From Galerina marginata (lineage: Eukaryota > Basidiomycota > Agaricomycetes > Agaricales > Galerinaceae): a stretch of DNA of 64,000 nt. The position numbers and the translations under genes were made by a program. This document shows, one piece after another, positions 1-11,241 of the stretch (position 1 is the stretch's first letter; the number at the start of each line of letters is the position of its first letter). The stretch spans positions 1,550,001-1,614,000 of the forward strand of contig JAECYW010000013.1 in NCBI GenBank assembly GCA_023014335.1. The letters are read 5' to 3'. Under the pieces are notes generated by a model. It saw only the letters and a list, made by a program, of their open reading frames with translations. It ran no database searches and had not been told where the DNA came from.

Positions 1-352
1 CTGGCTGTTGTGTTTGCCGAGGATATACCTGATATCGCCACGAGTGATCCGCCTAGTAAGTCTATTTTGCAGCTGATCCAAGGAGCACACTATTGATCAA
101 TTATCGTATTAGCTTCTTGGGATGATCTTTGCCCAACTTACCAAGCTCTACCACCCCAAGTCTTTACTTAAGATCTGAAGCAACAATAATTTATTTATGT
201 TGCCTGTCTGTCTCAGGCCTAATACTTGGCCATTGCTATTCTCGGGTTTGGGAACAAGGAATATATTTATTGTGTAAAATTTATGCCAGATAAATCTTCG
301 ATCAAGTACAATTTACCTGATACCAAAAATTGATGCATGTAAGATAACTGGA
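1..352. other. Window start, no gene seen
   Basis: AT-rich sequence downstream of the F-box gene on the minus strand. I see no ORF or family match; it probably holds that gene's 3' untranslated region. Confidence 0.5.
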
Positions 353-1888
353 CTATTCGGCTTCCAAAAGACCATGGCTTGGTTCTTGAATCAATCCAAG
401 TTGAATAGACTCACTCAGCCACTCCCGGACATCCTTAGTCCCCTGGATATCGTTGGATCCAATCCTAGGAGACTGATGGCGCGAAGGGGGCGTAAAGACG
501 ACATCGCCATTCCGTCTCAGACTCTCAGAGAGGTGACGCATCGCGGGCTTTGACAGGCGGATGGATTGGAGGTCTTCGTGAATTTTGGCGAAATTAACCA
601 GCGATACCAAATCGTTTGTGAGGAAACTGTCAAGGGTGATGGAACGGAGTTCTGGCCATAGCATCTGGGATTCTGCAGATTGCAACGATGATGCTGAAAT
701 GCCCTCGTTCCCCAGCCCTATAGGTCGGTCGCGATAGGTTGGCATTCGAAGGTTTATTGATCGTCTCCTCTCGAATCTCGGGCGGTCGGCACTGGATTTG
801 AGAAGTAACTCTCCTGCAGGTGCTCGAATAAGTTCCAGGTGATGGAGGCTAGAGAATGACTGGTAAAATTTTATATCTTCTTTGCCCTGTGGATGAAATG
901 AAAACCTAGAGCAGTGCGCGACCCTCAACGTTCGGAGTTTGGAAGACGAGAGGGAAGAACTGAAAAGGAGAGCAGTCCGCACGTTCCCTTCTACCTCCAA
1001 GTAAACGAGGTTAGGAACCACGATGAAGCTGAAAAGATAGATGGCTTCAGTTTCAGGGCGTATTGAGTGTCTGCTAACCGCTATGGAACGTAACGAAGGT
1101 ACTTCAATTGGAGTGCTTTGGGTTGGTATCGGGCCGCTGATGGGAAGAATCTTGGGCAAAACCAAGTCGGCAAGGTTAGGGCAAGCGGTAAATAGCTTTT
1201 GTACATCCTCATAATCGAGTTGAAGGCTATGTGCATTCAGAGAGGTGATGTTCGAAACTAATGGAGGGGATATGTTCTGAAATCTGAAGCTTGCTAGGTT
1301 TGGTAGAAGTTGTAGTGATGACCACCTTGAATTTTCAGGCGACTTTACAAAGGACGAGAACGGGAGTGCGCTGTGCCGAGCGCAGAGAGAAAGCTGTCGA
1401 AGGTGAGAGGCATGGTTTAAATTTTTGGTGAAGTCCTCAAAGGTGCTGGAGTCGGTTGTCAGAATGTCCAGGCGGTGCAAACGGTGAATGTTATTGGCGA
1501 CCAAACCAAGGATGCCGACAATCGACCTCGTGAGCATTAGAGTATCCAGATTTTCCGGGCCTGAAGCCATCCTGTCGTCTATAACAATAGAGACGAACAT
1601 TGCTCCAGATCTCTCGAGCCAATCCGACGTCCATCTAAGGCATTCTTCGGGGTCTTTGCGCAATTGGGGAAGTAAGAAGGTCCAAAGTTCGGGGGTACTT
1701 TGTGAAAGGAGGCGCCAGTGACTGCAAACACCCGAAACAAGGACAGGAAACGGAAATCCCAGAGGGTCAAGTTCCCTCCATATCTCAGTACCAGCGAGGA
1801 ATATTTTTGCGACGATTTCATTTGGCAAATTGGGAAACCCGCCCTCTGCCGTGACAGATGAAGCCGTCGTGACGCGTCTTTCCGCCAT
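353..1888 (-). CDS. F-box/leucine-rich-repeat-like protein
   Basis: Single open frame of 511 residues from an ATG at 1888 to a TAG at 353. Residues about 18-33 (FPNLPNEIVAKIFLAG) are an F-box start. The following part, with VCSHWRLLSQSTPELWTFL, matches the pattern seen in the large F-box families of mushroom fungi. The rest contains leucine-spaced segments (LRQLSLC, LRTLRVAH, LHHLELIR, LRSITLDS) like degenerate leucine-rich repeats. Proteins of this type are expected to act as substrate receptors of SCF ubiquitin ligases, binding SKP1 through the F-box; the substrate cannot be read from sequence. No intron is needed. It is not a close copy of the other F-box genes in the window. Confidence 0.85.
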   Translation of the reverse strand: MAERRVTTASSVTAEGGFPNLPNEIVAKIFLAGTEIWRELDPLGFPFPVLVSGVCSHWRLLSQSTPELWTFLLPQLRKDPEECLRWTSDWLERSGAMFVSIVIDDRMASGPENLDTLMLTRSIVGILGLVANNIHRLHRLDILTTDSSTFEDFTKNLNHASHLRQLSLCARHSALPFSSFVKSPENSRWSSLQLLPNLASFRFQNISPPLVSNITSLNAHSLQLDYEDVQKLFTACPNLADLVLPKILPISGPIPTQSTPIEVPSLRSIAVSRHSIRPETEAIYLFSFIVVPNLVYLEVEGNVRTALLFSSSLSSSKLRTLRVAHCSRFSFHPQGKEDIKFYQSFSSLHHLELIRAPAGELLLKSSADRPRFERRRSINLRMPTYRDRPIGLGNEGISASSLQSAESQMLWPELRSITLDSFLTNDLVSLVNFAKIHEDLQSIRLSKPAMRHLSESLRRNGDVVFTPPSRHQSPRIGSNDIQGTKDVREWLSESIQLGLIQEPSHGLLEAE

Positions 1889-4570
1889 CTTGATAAAATG
1901 TCTGCAGACTGTAGTAAGATGCCAATGTGTTGATGGGTGAACAGGAACCGCCTACCTTCGAAGAAAGCTAAGGTTTCCGCAAAGCTATCAAAAGATCATG
2001 AGAGGGAAAACATAACAGGTACCTATGGAGCCAATGCCTCAGGCTCTTCCTCGTGACTCGCACTTGGGTTTAGGGTTTTGAGACTCAAGAGTGATCCAAA
2101 TTTATCTCACCTCTTGATGGTGGGTGGCCAACTTGAAGTGTGTGGCGTGCGCTATATCATTACTTATAATTACTTATGGGCGTACACTGTGCACTGCACA
2201 AACCCATTCGCTCCTGGTCCTTGGAGCTCTGCCGCTGAACTGTTTGGATGGGGAAGTTGACGAACATATGGTAAACTTGAACCATCTGACAAAGACTTAT
2301 TGTAATCTCCGTGGTCGTAATTATAGAGTACATCTTATATCCCTCCGTCAGTGTATCGCATCAAAGCTTGTGCCCACTAGTACTGTCCGCACTTTGCAAA
2401 GATTGGGTTTCTGGCTTATGGAGCAGAGGGTCCCCTCTTCATGCTATCAGATGTTCGAAACAAAGTAGCAATTTTGGGCCATTTGGTTCAGACAGAATTT
2501 TGCAATTTCATCCACATAGATATCGCCTTCACGAGTACTGTTTTTGGGGGACCATCAGCATCGGACCTCCTGCCTTTGGCCTGCCTCCAAAAATTGCAAC
2601 GAAATGATCACTAAGGTGCGCATAAAATATCAGTGCACCGACTGGGTTTTCTGGTACAAAATATATATCGAACATCGAGTCAGATTTTGTTTGATGACGC
2701 ATCGGAATAGGACAGAGGCCGCGGTATTTGGTCAGGGCAGAATCTGCAGATCGTGGGAAGATGTCGCGTTTTTGCCTCAGTGCTCTTCCACAACCACCGA
2801 CTACTTAGGTATCCTGCTTGAACAGCCCCGAACTGTGAACACGATACTTCTTGATAACCTGAAGAGGTGATAGCTATCTTGGTTCCTGTGACGATTCACA
2901 TGCCGGCCGCAGATTCAGACGATATTCGTGCTGATCAGTTTGCTCGCATTGGCAGCGCTGGATACAATGCAACATTCTGATGTTTAAAAATTTAAACTCT
3001 CATTTATCCCTGCACGTAACTCCTTCCATCTACAAGAGCCTCTCAAGCGTGGAGACATCTCCTTTGCAATCCTACGATTGTCGGTTCCGGAGTTATGCTG
3101 CCTTTACCACGCAATAATATGTCGGTTGCTTCTCGTAACAGCGCCGCGGCCTGCATCAATACAGCGAAGGTCTCGGCGAGGCGTCTAGGCATTTATGAAC
3201 CGCCCCTTCTTTACCTGGTCCCTTCTAAGGATGAAATGGTCGTGCTACGGGATCCCAAATTAGCAGGAAGTGACCCCAGTTGCATCGTGTAAACTTTTAT
3301 TGTCATTGGGATCCGGACCCATTCCTGATGACAATCAGTTCTTATCGGAAGGTGAATTGGAAAGGATTCCTGTACGAAATTGACCTGCATATTATTTTTT
3401 AGGTTTCTGGATCATCTCAGCATTTAGAAATGGTGGGAACTTCAAAATCATTGACAGATGCAATCAATATTTTACAATTTCTCAATGGGTCAACTACCAT
3501 AGAACTCTCTCCGTAGATTGCGGTAAGTATCTGGCGTTTCATTAAGCTTTCATTTGATGCGCGGGAAGTTCATACCATGCCTACCTCAGGTAAAATCGAC
3601 TACCCACTACCAAAAGCGACTGACGCAGTCGGGGCGGTGGTCGGCTGAGATTCAGTTATGCTTGGGCTTTGCCTGCCGAAACTCGTCAGCGAGGCTTTTT
3701 CGTAATACCTTCTAAGAAATTTTCGCTCACGTCCAGGTAATAGTCGTTGTCGCCTCGACCAAGAAGGGGGATTGATCCACAACGGTATGGTAGATTCGCT
3801 CCGCTGTTAAAACAGGCGCATCTCTGGCTTCGAGCTGCGAGGGGAATGGTTTATCAGTGAGCCTGTTTGATGCAGAGCTAGTGTGTCACCCACCGCGATT
3901 ACAGCAACAATCTGACCGACTGCAAAGAGGAAGGGCGTAAGCTTGAACTGCATGGCGGTTGATGGGGAATTGAAGCTCCAGGTTCCGTGGAAGAATACAG
4001 GTTTTTATCGTCTTAGGCGTCACGAAATCGTAATCTCGCTTTGTGAGTAACACTCTTTCGGAATTAGGTTTGTAAATTGCTCAGAACCAGACCCATTTAT
4101 CCAGCTCTGCGCGACGTCGGGGGGAATACGAACTTGGATAAATCATTGTTTGTTTCAAAAGAAATTGTGGTTACGACACTTCACCTCCATTGCGTGCCTC
4201 GGATACCTGTGGGGAACTGTCCATCTAACGAACCCGTGGCCGGATTTTCTATCTCACATCTTTAATGATGACTTCCATCGCTTCGTCATACGGCATTTTC
4301 CTAACCGTTCTGTCAAGTCTTGGGCTGTGAAACGAGGTTATTTGCCTCATTTTGATTTCTCACAAGGAACAACTTTGTTAGTCGAAAGGAGCACGGGACA
4401 TCTAAACGCAGAAAGTAATGTGTCCCTGATATTTGGTGAGTAAATGCTTCCTCCGTTTTCAGATCCAAATCGCTTCCAAATGGGCTGACTTGTTCGATAT
4501 AAAGAACCGATCTACTTCTTGGAATGACTGTAAGTCCATTATCTGATCCTCGTCTTCCTTCTGGACAATC
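1889..4570. other. 2.7 kb stretch without a convincing gene
   Basis: Only short, unrelated ORFs are present, and I could not join them into a family-like protein. A 65-codon frame at 3095-3292 vaguely recalls the helical middle region of fungal Zn2Cys6 transcription factors, but too weakly to call. The last 75 bases hold the laccase promoter. Confidence 0.5.
4498..4503 (+). promoter_or_regulatory. TATA box of the laccase gene
   Basis: TATAAA lies 68 bases before the laccase ATG at 4571, a usual distance for a basidiomycete TATA element with a short 5' leader. Confidence 0.55.
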
Positions 4571-6882
4571 ATGCGTTCACTCGCAGCTCTTGTTGGACTT
4601 TCATGCATTGTGGGCGCCTATGCCTTTATAGGACCCATTGCGAACTTGAATATTGGAAACAAGATTATATCGCCTGATGGCTTCAGTCGATCGTATGCTG
4701 CCAACTTACTCTTCTTTTGTCTTGAACTGAATTTGATTTGCCTCAGTGCTGTCCTGGCCGGGTCCTCTGCGAATTCACTTGCGTTTCCGGGACCAGTCGT
4801 CGTTGGCATCAAGGTATGTGTGTTTCATACTGGGCGTACTTTTCATTTACTCAAAAAACCAGGGGTCTACCTTTCGCATGAACGTGATAGATCAGTTGAC
4901 TGACACGACTATGTTGACGAGTACCAGCATTGTGCGTAAGCGTCGCTTTTCTGAAGTTATTTCCCAGCTAAATCTACATACCCGACGGTTCACAGCATTG
5001 GCATGGAATATTCCAGGAGGGCAGTAGCTGGGCTGACGGTCCTGTTGGAGTGACCCAATGCCCCATCGCCCCTGGACACTCTTTTTTGTACAATTTTAGG
5101 GTGCCAGACCAGGCGGGGACTTTTTGGTATCACTCACATCACTGTAAGTTCTCTCGTTCCGGCTCCACCGGACAATGACTGATTGAAGCTTCCTTAGCAA
5201 CTCAGTACTGTGATGGCCTCAGAGGTGTCTTTGTCGTCTACGATTTATTTGACCCTCACCGATCCAAGTAAGTCCGAGGTTAACGTACAATGTACTTATC
5301 AGTGTGACCCTGACCTTGGCGTCTACTCTAGGTATGACTTCGACGATGGTATGCTTTTGCACACATTTTCCATATTTATCCTAGTGACTTAATAGGGACT
5401 TCTAGAGTCGACTATCATCACTCTCGCTGACTGGTATGACCACTAAAGTTTTGGTCTTCGGGAACTTCGCCATACTGACCAACATATTCTGTAGGTATCA
5501 CGAGCCTGCTCCAACTGCTGGACTCGTCCCCACATCCGATGCAACCCTGATTAACGGGAAAGGGCGCTATGCTGGCGGCCCAACTTCCCCCCTCGCAGTT
5601 ATCCGAGTGCTGCCTAATAAACGCTACCGCTACCGTATGGTCTCCATTTCGTGTGACCCTAACTTCACTTTCTCCATTGATGGACATACGATGGTACTTT
5701 CTTCATTTCTACGTATTCAGAGTCAGTCCATTAATTCTACTTTTATTTTGTTAGACGATTATCGAAGTCGATGGAATCAATGTCAAGCCGCTCGTGGTTG
5801 ACTCCATTCAGATATTCGTCGGCCAACGTTATTCATTCGTTTTGAATACCAACCAACCCATTGGGAATTATTGGATTCGTGCTCAACCTAACGTCGGCAC
5901 GCAAGGCTTCGACGGTGGTGTCAACTCTGCAATCCTTCGATATTGGGGTGCACCCGTGGCGGACCCCACCACGACATCATCCACCACCAACCCGATGATC
6001 GAGACAAATCTCCACCCTCTTGTCAATGCTAAAGCTCCCGGTATCGCAACTCCAGGAGCGGCAGATGTTAACCTGAACCTCAACATCGTATTCGATTTTG
6101 CATCTCTGAAATTTACTGTCAACGGAGCGACATTCATCCCTCCGACTGTACCAGTCCTGCTCCAGATCCTGAGCGGCGCCCACACTGCCCAAGATTTACT
6201 TCCCCCTGGGTCTGTCTACGTTTTACCTCCGAATAAGGTCATAGAAATTACCATGCCTGGTGGAGCCGTTGGGAGCCCGGTAAGTCTGATATTTATGCAG
6301 TGTCGATTCTCTTCAACTCCTAAATCACGGGCACTCGCTTCTAGCATCCAATCCATTTGCACGGAGTGCGTATTACTCATACTCTTGAATCGAACGAGCT
6401 GCTAACCTGGATATTTAGCATGCTTTCTCAGTTGTTCGAAGCGCTGGAAGCTCGGTCTATAATTTCTTGGACCCGGTTCAGCGCGACGTGGTAAGCATCG
6501 GCCAGGCTGGCGACAACGTCACAATCCGGTTCGAGACGGACAACGCTGGCCCATGGATCATGCATTGGTAAGCCGTTGGCTGTTCCTGCACGGATTCTTA
6601 AATTTCTGATACATATTCTCCTCTTCGATATAGCCACATCGACTGGCATCTTCAACTGTAAGCATCTCTATTCTTGAATGCTTCGCAGACATCGCTAACG
6701 TGTAGAAACTCAGGGGTTTGTCTATCGTCCTAGCGGAGAATACTCCTGCAATCGCCGCAAGCCAACAGCCACGTATGTTCCTGTGGGATTATCCTCGCTA
6801 GACTCTAACACCCGCTTTCACAGCTGCTTGGGATCAACTTTGCCCGATTTATGACGCCCTGCCGCCGCAAGTATTCAATTGA
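4571..6882 (+). CDS. Laccase (multicopper oxidase)
   Basis: Secreted blue-copper phenol oxidase (benzenediol:oxygen oxidoreductase) that couples one-electron oxidation of phenols to reduction of O2 to water. Fourteen exons can be joined in frame: 4571-4692, 4747-4813, 4863-4931, 4996-5143, 5198-5267, 5332-5348, 5406-5433, 5495-5693, 5755-6279, 6345-6365, 6419-6567, 6634-6657, 6714-6772, 6824-6882. The product has 518 residues, the normal family length. A signal peptide precedes [10 protein letters not shown]. All four copper motifs are present: HWHG (87-90) followed by WADGP, WYHSH (130-134), HPIHLHGH (416-423) and HCHIDWH (471-477). The residue ten after the T1 cysteine is Leu482, the 'Leu' axial type. 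Three exons are tiny (17, 21 and 24 bases). The gene looks intact and functional. Confidence 0.95.
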
Positions 6883-7460
6883 ATTCAATTAAATAGGCTG
6901 TCACTGTAGCCTGTCAGGGCCGTCGGCGCTAAATATTATATCAAAATTGGAAAATTCCCCCTTTTGTAAGCGCCTTGTATCGCCCTTCTCTATTAATATA
7001 TATAGCCAAACAACAAGACTTGCCTCTTCTCATTTATTCGAAGTGCGTATCGAACTCAACCACTGCGTGCCAGAAGTCGTAAGGGCTGACCCGGGCCGGT
7101 GATCGCAATTTCACAAGTCGCAGAAGGTGCAGGTAAACTCTTGGAAGACGTTCCGTTGACTTGAATTCGTCTTTCATGCACGAGAACCGACTCGATAGCC
7201 ATGCTTCATAGATAAATTCACGTTCACCTCGCCTTGCACCTCGCCTTGCAATCGGGGAGTTCTCCTGGAACACTGAGACCAGCTGTGAAGCGGTACACAC
7301 TTTCCGGGCCACATGATATCCCTAGAATTCCCCACACAAGCTCGCCATCGTGCCGTCCGCGCACGGCTTATCTTGATCTCTTCCTTTACTAACTCCCAGA
7401 CGAACCCTTATCGCGAGATCTCTTCCCTCTCTAACAAAACCACCAGAGCCAGAACAAGAC
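6883..7460. other. Intergenic, laccase terminator side and aminotransferase promoter
   Basis: No supported gene. A 92-codon minus-strand frame at 7034-7312 has no recognisable features. A short direct repeat of CACCTCGCCTTG occurs near 7215-7245. Confidence 0.4.
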
Positions 7461-8964
7461 ATGACCATCCACAGTTTGGACGTCGAGCAAGCGCGATCCC
7501 ACTTCCCCATCCTAGCCACAGGGTACATCTTTGCTGACAACGCAGGTGGATCACAAGCAGCGAAGGAAGTGGTCGACAGGATCAGTGACTACCTCCTGAA
7601 CACGAACGTTCAACTTGGCGCGGATTACTCCCTATCCATTCAGAGCACTCAGCGAGTGCTCGTGGACGGCCCGAGGGAGGCTGCGAGACTGTTTAATGCC
7701 AAGAGCCCTGACGAGATCGTGTTTGGGAGCAGCTCAACCCTCAATCTAGAGAATCTCTCAAGGGGGTTGGAGAATGATATTCAGCCCGGGGATGAATTTA
7801 TCGTTACTGGCGAACACGAAGGTCCGCTAGATCTCATATTGTGCCAGTAGATCCGTTCACATTCATTCCAGCCAATGTCGGCCCATGGAAAAAACTCGCC
7901 GCGCGCAAAGGCGCGATCGTTAAAATATGGCATGCCACTCCGACTGTACCAGAGAACCCGTACTCCGTGAAACTCAAAATTGAAGAGCTCCTTCCACTCA
8001 TAACTTCCAAGACACGCATCGTGGCCTTCACAGCCTGTTCGAACATTCTTGGCTCTGTCGTCCCAGTGAAGGAAGTAACAAAAGCCGTTCGCGAGAAAGC
8101 GAAAGAGCAAGGCGCGAAGAAGGTCGAAATCTCGGTGGATTGTGTGGCTTATGCACCACACCGGTTCATTGACGTGCAAGATTGGGATGTCGATTATTGT
8201 GTATTTTCGCTCTACAAGGTAGGCGCCCATCCGAAAACTTAGACTTTGTCGTCGTTGTGGATGGGAGAGTGCAATGTAACTTTCATGGTTACTTATGTCA
8301 CCATCACTCTTCAGGTATATGGCCCGCACATCTCAGTGCTCTACGTCCGCGCTTCCGCACTCGAACACTCCGTCTCTAAAATAGTGCACCACTTCCTCGA
8401 TGTCCCGAACGTCGCGTACAAGCTGCAGCCCGGCGGACCCGGCTACGAGACCGTCTACGGCACCACAGGAGTCATCCCATACCTTCTCTCTCTTACCCCA
8501 GCAAACGACCTTCGCGCGAGCTTCGACGCCATCGCCGTCCACGAACAGGCGCTTATTAAACCCCTGATGGCGTTCCTTCTTGACCCGGCGCAAAAGGCGC
8601 GTGGGGTCCGGATTGTTGGAGATGAAGGGGTGAGTTTGGATAGGGTGCCGACGATTAGCTTCGTCGTTGTTGGGCAGAAACCCATCAAGAGCCGCGCGAT
8701 CGTAGACGTGTTCGATAAGAAAGGCGGGGTAAGTGTTTTATTACTTTTGATTTGTGATTCGAGTCTCTGACAGGATCTGTCTGCTTTTTGTTGTATTTAC
8801 AGATCGGGATCAGGTACGGTCATTTCTACGCTTACACCTTGGTCGATGAGCTGGCGCCTAAATTGGAAACGGACGACGGTGTGGTGCGAATCTCGCTGGT
8901 GCATTACAATACTGTGGAAGAAGTGCAGAAAATCATAGGAGTCTTGAGGGAAATATTGGTGTAG
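7461..8964 (+). CDS. PLP-dependent class V aminotransferase (cysteine-desulfurase-like)
   Basis: Four exons (7461-7821, 7872-8218, 8315-8728, 8803-8964) give 427 residues. The fold-type-I layout of class V aminotransferases is visible: an N-terminal F-A-D-N-A-G-G-S loop, GEHEANVGPWK with the conserved histidine over the cofactor ring, SVDCVAYAPHR with the aspartate that pairs with the pyridine nitrogen, and SLYKVYGPH, whose Lys236 is the likely Schiff-base lysine. The closest family type is the fungal 'cysteine desulfurase-like' group. The C-terminal part (GIRYGHFYAYTLVDE) lacks the mobile-loop cysteine of true NifS/SufS desulfurases, so sulfur transfer is doubtful and another lyase or aminotransferase reaction is possible. 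It converges with the KRE9-like gene downstream. Confidence 0.88.
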
Positions 8965-9324
8965 GAGTTTATGGAAGAAATACGAACGAATTGACATGTA
9001 TTACAATTTTGAATTTGTAAGGGAAGTGATGATGAGTGCATGAACAAAAGTACCCTGCAATGGAGCAGACTATGTAGATGTACAACCGGCGCAATAGTCC
9101 GAGTGGCGTTGAATATAGGTACAAGGTTGGTACAGATGGTCCGAAGAGATGGCGGAAAGGTTACAGTGTGTGATTATATAATGCAGGAAGCAGAGCGAGA
9201 TAAGGTAAAAATTACAATGCAGCCAGAGGAAAGAACGAAAGATAAAAGTCCATTCGAAGTCCCATATTAGTGTTCAGAACAAAAATCGTAAACTGTGCGT
9301 GGGTGTGTCCAATTGTGGGTCATT
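8965..9324. other. Intergenic between convergent genes
   Basis: AT-rich and without coding signs; it probably holds the two 3' ends. Confidence 0.5.
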
Positions 9325-9942
9325 TTAAAAATCAACGCCAGAACCGCTGATCGTAAATTCGGGGGAGAAGTTTCCAGAGTCGCCGAATACTATAGAAAAT
9401 GGTCATGGGTCAGCAATGCCGAGTGGATAAATATAGGCAGAAGCCAGGGGATTAAAAGTGGGGTTACTTACGGACGATCTGATAATCACTGCCATCGACC
9501 ACCCAGGGAACAGTGACCTCAATTCTGCCCAAGAGAATGTCGAACTTGTTTGCAAGAATTACTGGGTAAATGGAAGTTTCGATGTTAGAAGGAACGTTCA
9601 TGGCTGAAAGAATGGAGAAAAGACGAACCGGGCGTAGCGAGACCAGCCTTGCGGAGGATGATGAGGCCAACCTTGTTAGTGATATTGACGGGGTGGTTGG
9701 AGGTATCCCTACGAAGTGTTTGGATGAACACCAGTTTTACGAAATAGAATCGCGACAACTTGCCAGGTGACGTTATGGCGTTGGCCGATAGTCCAAACAG
9801 TACCGGCATGAGGGTACAAAACGGGAGGAACGAAGACGTCTCTCTTCTCGAGAACGGTAGGATCAGCGACGGGAGAAGCGGATATGACGGAGAAGGCGGA
9901 GACAAGGAGGGAGGCAAAAGTCGTGAAGCTCGTGAATTTCAT
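9325..9942 (-). CDS. Small secreted KRE9/KNH1-like cell-wall protein
   Basis: Four exons read on the minus strand (9764-9942, 9629-9708, 9472-9561, 9325-9389) give 137 residues. A signal peptide (about 1-22) is followed by a dibasic Kex2-like site, LEKR (31-34). The mature domain has FVPPVLYPHAGTVW, HNVTW, NITNKVG, ILANKFDILLGRIEVTVPW and LFGDSGNFSPEFTISG, the pattern of the KRE9/KNH1 N-terminal domain (beta-sandwich, linked to beta-1,6-glucan or wall assembly). Most relatives continue into a Ser/Thr-rich stalk and a GPI signal; this one stops right after the domain, so it is predicted to be freely secreted. The first intron (9709-9763) starts with GC (GCAAGT); only this choice restores W-D-T-S-N in frame. 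Confidence 0.88.
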
Positions 9943-10041
9943 CGTAGAAGTGTGGATAGCAAAGGGTTCGTTAAAGGTAACCTTAGTAGATGAAGTCTAG
10001 ACGAGGAAGGTCACTGCAGAATGGTGGAAGACCACTGGTCA

Positions 10042-10048
10042 TTATATA
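10042..10048 (-). promoter_or_regulatory. TATA box of the KRE9-like gene
   Basis: Minus-strand TATATAA about 100 bases before the ATG at 9942. Confidence 0.45.
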
Positions 10049-10787
10049 CCGTTTCGAGGCTCCATACGTCACCGGCAGGTATGAGCTCCGCAAATCGGGA
10101 CCCTGACTGTGCACATCGTCTCGGCGAATCGGGGAAAGTCGAGGCGCTTACTTTGCCAATGTGTAATTAGTCAAACCTCTCATCGGCACCATGAACGCTC
10201 CATTGCGACGTTGGATAGACCATTATGAGCACCTCCGTCAACGGCATTCGCGGAGGGAAAGGGGACGTCAGGATCACAAGCCTTTCCGGCGTCTTTTCCG
10301 GTGGATCGTCCACTTACCCGACTCCCCGTAGAAGAAGGAAGCGGCGAAGGATCCGCGAGGAAGCTCGTGTACGAGGAGGAAATCTGAGCTATCTCAAAAA
10401 TGATAGCTGGGCAATAGTGCCATTGAAGGATCTCACTCAAGTGAGCGAGAAGATCGGTCGTGGAACGAGGGTCAATCGCTTGGTGGTTCTAAAGACGCGA
10501 AGTTTCCTATACGTAGTAGGACCTGGTAAGAATCGGAAACCGTGAGCATGCTTAGCTCCTTTGCAAAGGACAAACCATTAATCTGGCCTCAGAATGAGTG
10601 ATAAGGTGAGTATCTTTACACCTCGAAGTCGTAAAAATTGAGCAGAAAGGGTGCTTCATAGTCTGAAACGGCGTGAAGTGGCCGCTCTAAGGCGAGAAAA
10701 AGCTTGAGATCCATATGCTCATCGGACGTTTACGAGCAAGATAGAATCGGATATAACTCACAGATTGTCAGAAGGCGGATCATCTGG

Positions 10788-11018
10788 TCAGTTCAAAAAT
10801 AACTCACGGCATGCCAGTACCGACCCTGACCAAGCTTTAGTATTCCAAAATCCACTTACAAACAGCTTTTTCTGCTTGGAATCTAGTGAGGAAGTTTGGG
10901 ATAGATAAAGAACGCATTCAAGTGGTGGTATTTCGTTGAAGTCGTCGTCAAGGATTGCAGTAAAGATAGTTTCAACTCCAGATTTTGTTCCGACAGCGTC
11001 TATGTCAAACACGCACAA
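10788..11018 (-). CDS. Possible small hypothetical protein (first exon)
   Basis: A frame from an ATG at 11018 encodes a hydrophilic-to-mixed start (MCVFDIDAVGTKSGVETIF) and runs into a good donor (GTAAGT) after KQKKLF, at about 10860. Downstream minus-strand pieces near 10760-10780 and 10640-10690 could be further exons, but my joins run into stop codons. It would be divergent from POP5 copy A with about 220 bases between them. I do not recognise it, and it may be chance. Confidence 0.25.
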   Translation of the reverse strand: MCVFDIDAVGTKSGVETIFTAILDDDFNEIPPLECVLYLSQTSSLDSKQKKLFVSGFWNTKAWSGSVLACRELFLN

Positions 11019-11241
11019 GCAGAATTATATTAGAGTCTAGACCGGCCTCTCCTTCCGACTGTCCTCTAGGCTCCAGCCTTTGCTGCAGGCTCCAGGGAAA
11101 CAACTCAGGCCTCACCAAATTCAATTGTCGATACGATTCAGTTCTAAATCCATCCCCACTCAGTCACTGACTATTCAGGAATAAAATGCCATAGTATTTG
11201 GACTTCAACTTCGAAACCTCATCCGTTCAACATCCGTCATC

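Larger units (their letters stand above)
9943..11241. other. Intergenic, mostly uninterpreted
   Basis: Apart from the KRE9-like promoter and one weak minus-strand candidate (10788-11018), I see only short, unrelated ORFs such as 10225-10545 on plus, which is arginine-rich and without family signs. From about 11175 the sequence is shared with the region upstream of POP5 copy B. Confidence 0.4.

Noticed and set aside
3095..3292. Possible remnant of a fungal Zn2Cys6 transcription factor
   Set aside because: Only a loose resemblance in one 40-residue stretch; no zinc cluster and no continuing homology on either side.
7034..7312. 92-codon minus-strand ORF upstream of the aminotransferase
   Set aside because: No motif, and it overlaps the likely promoter; composition looks like chance.
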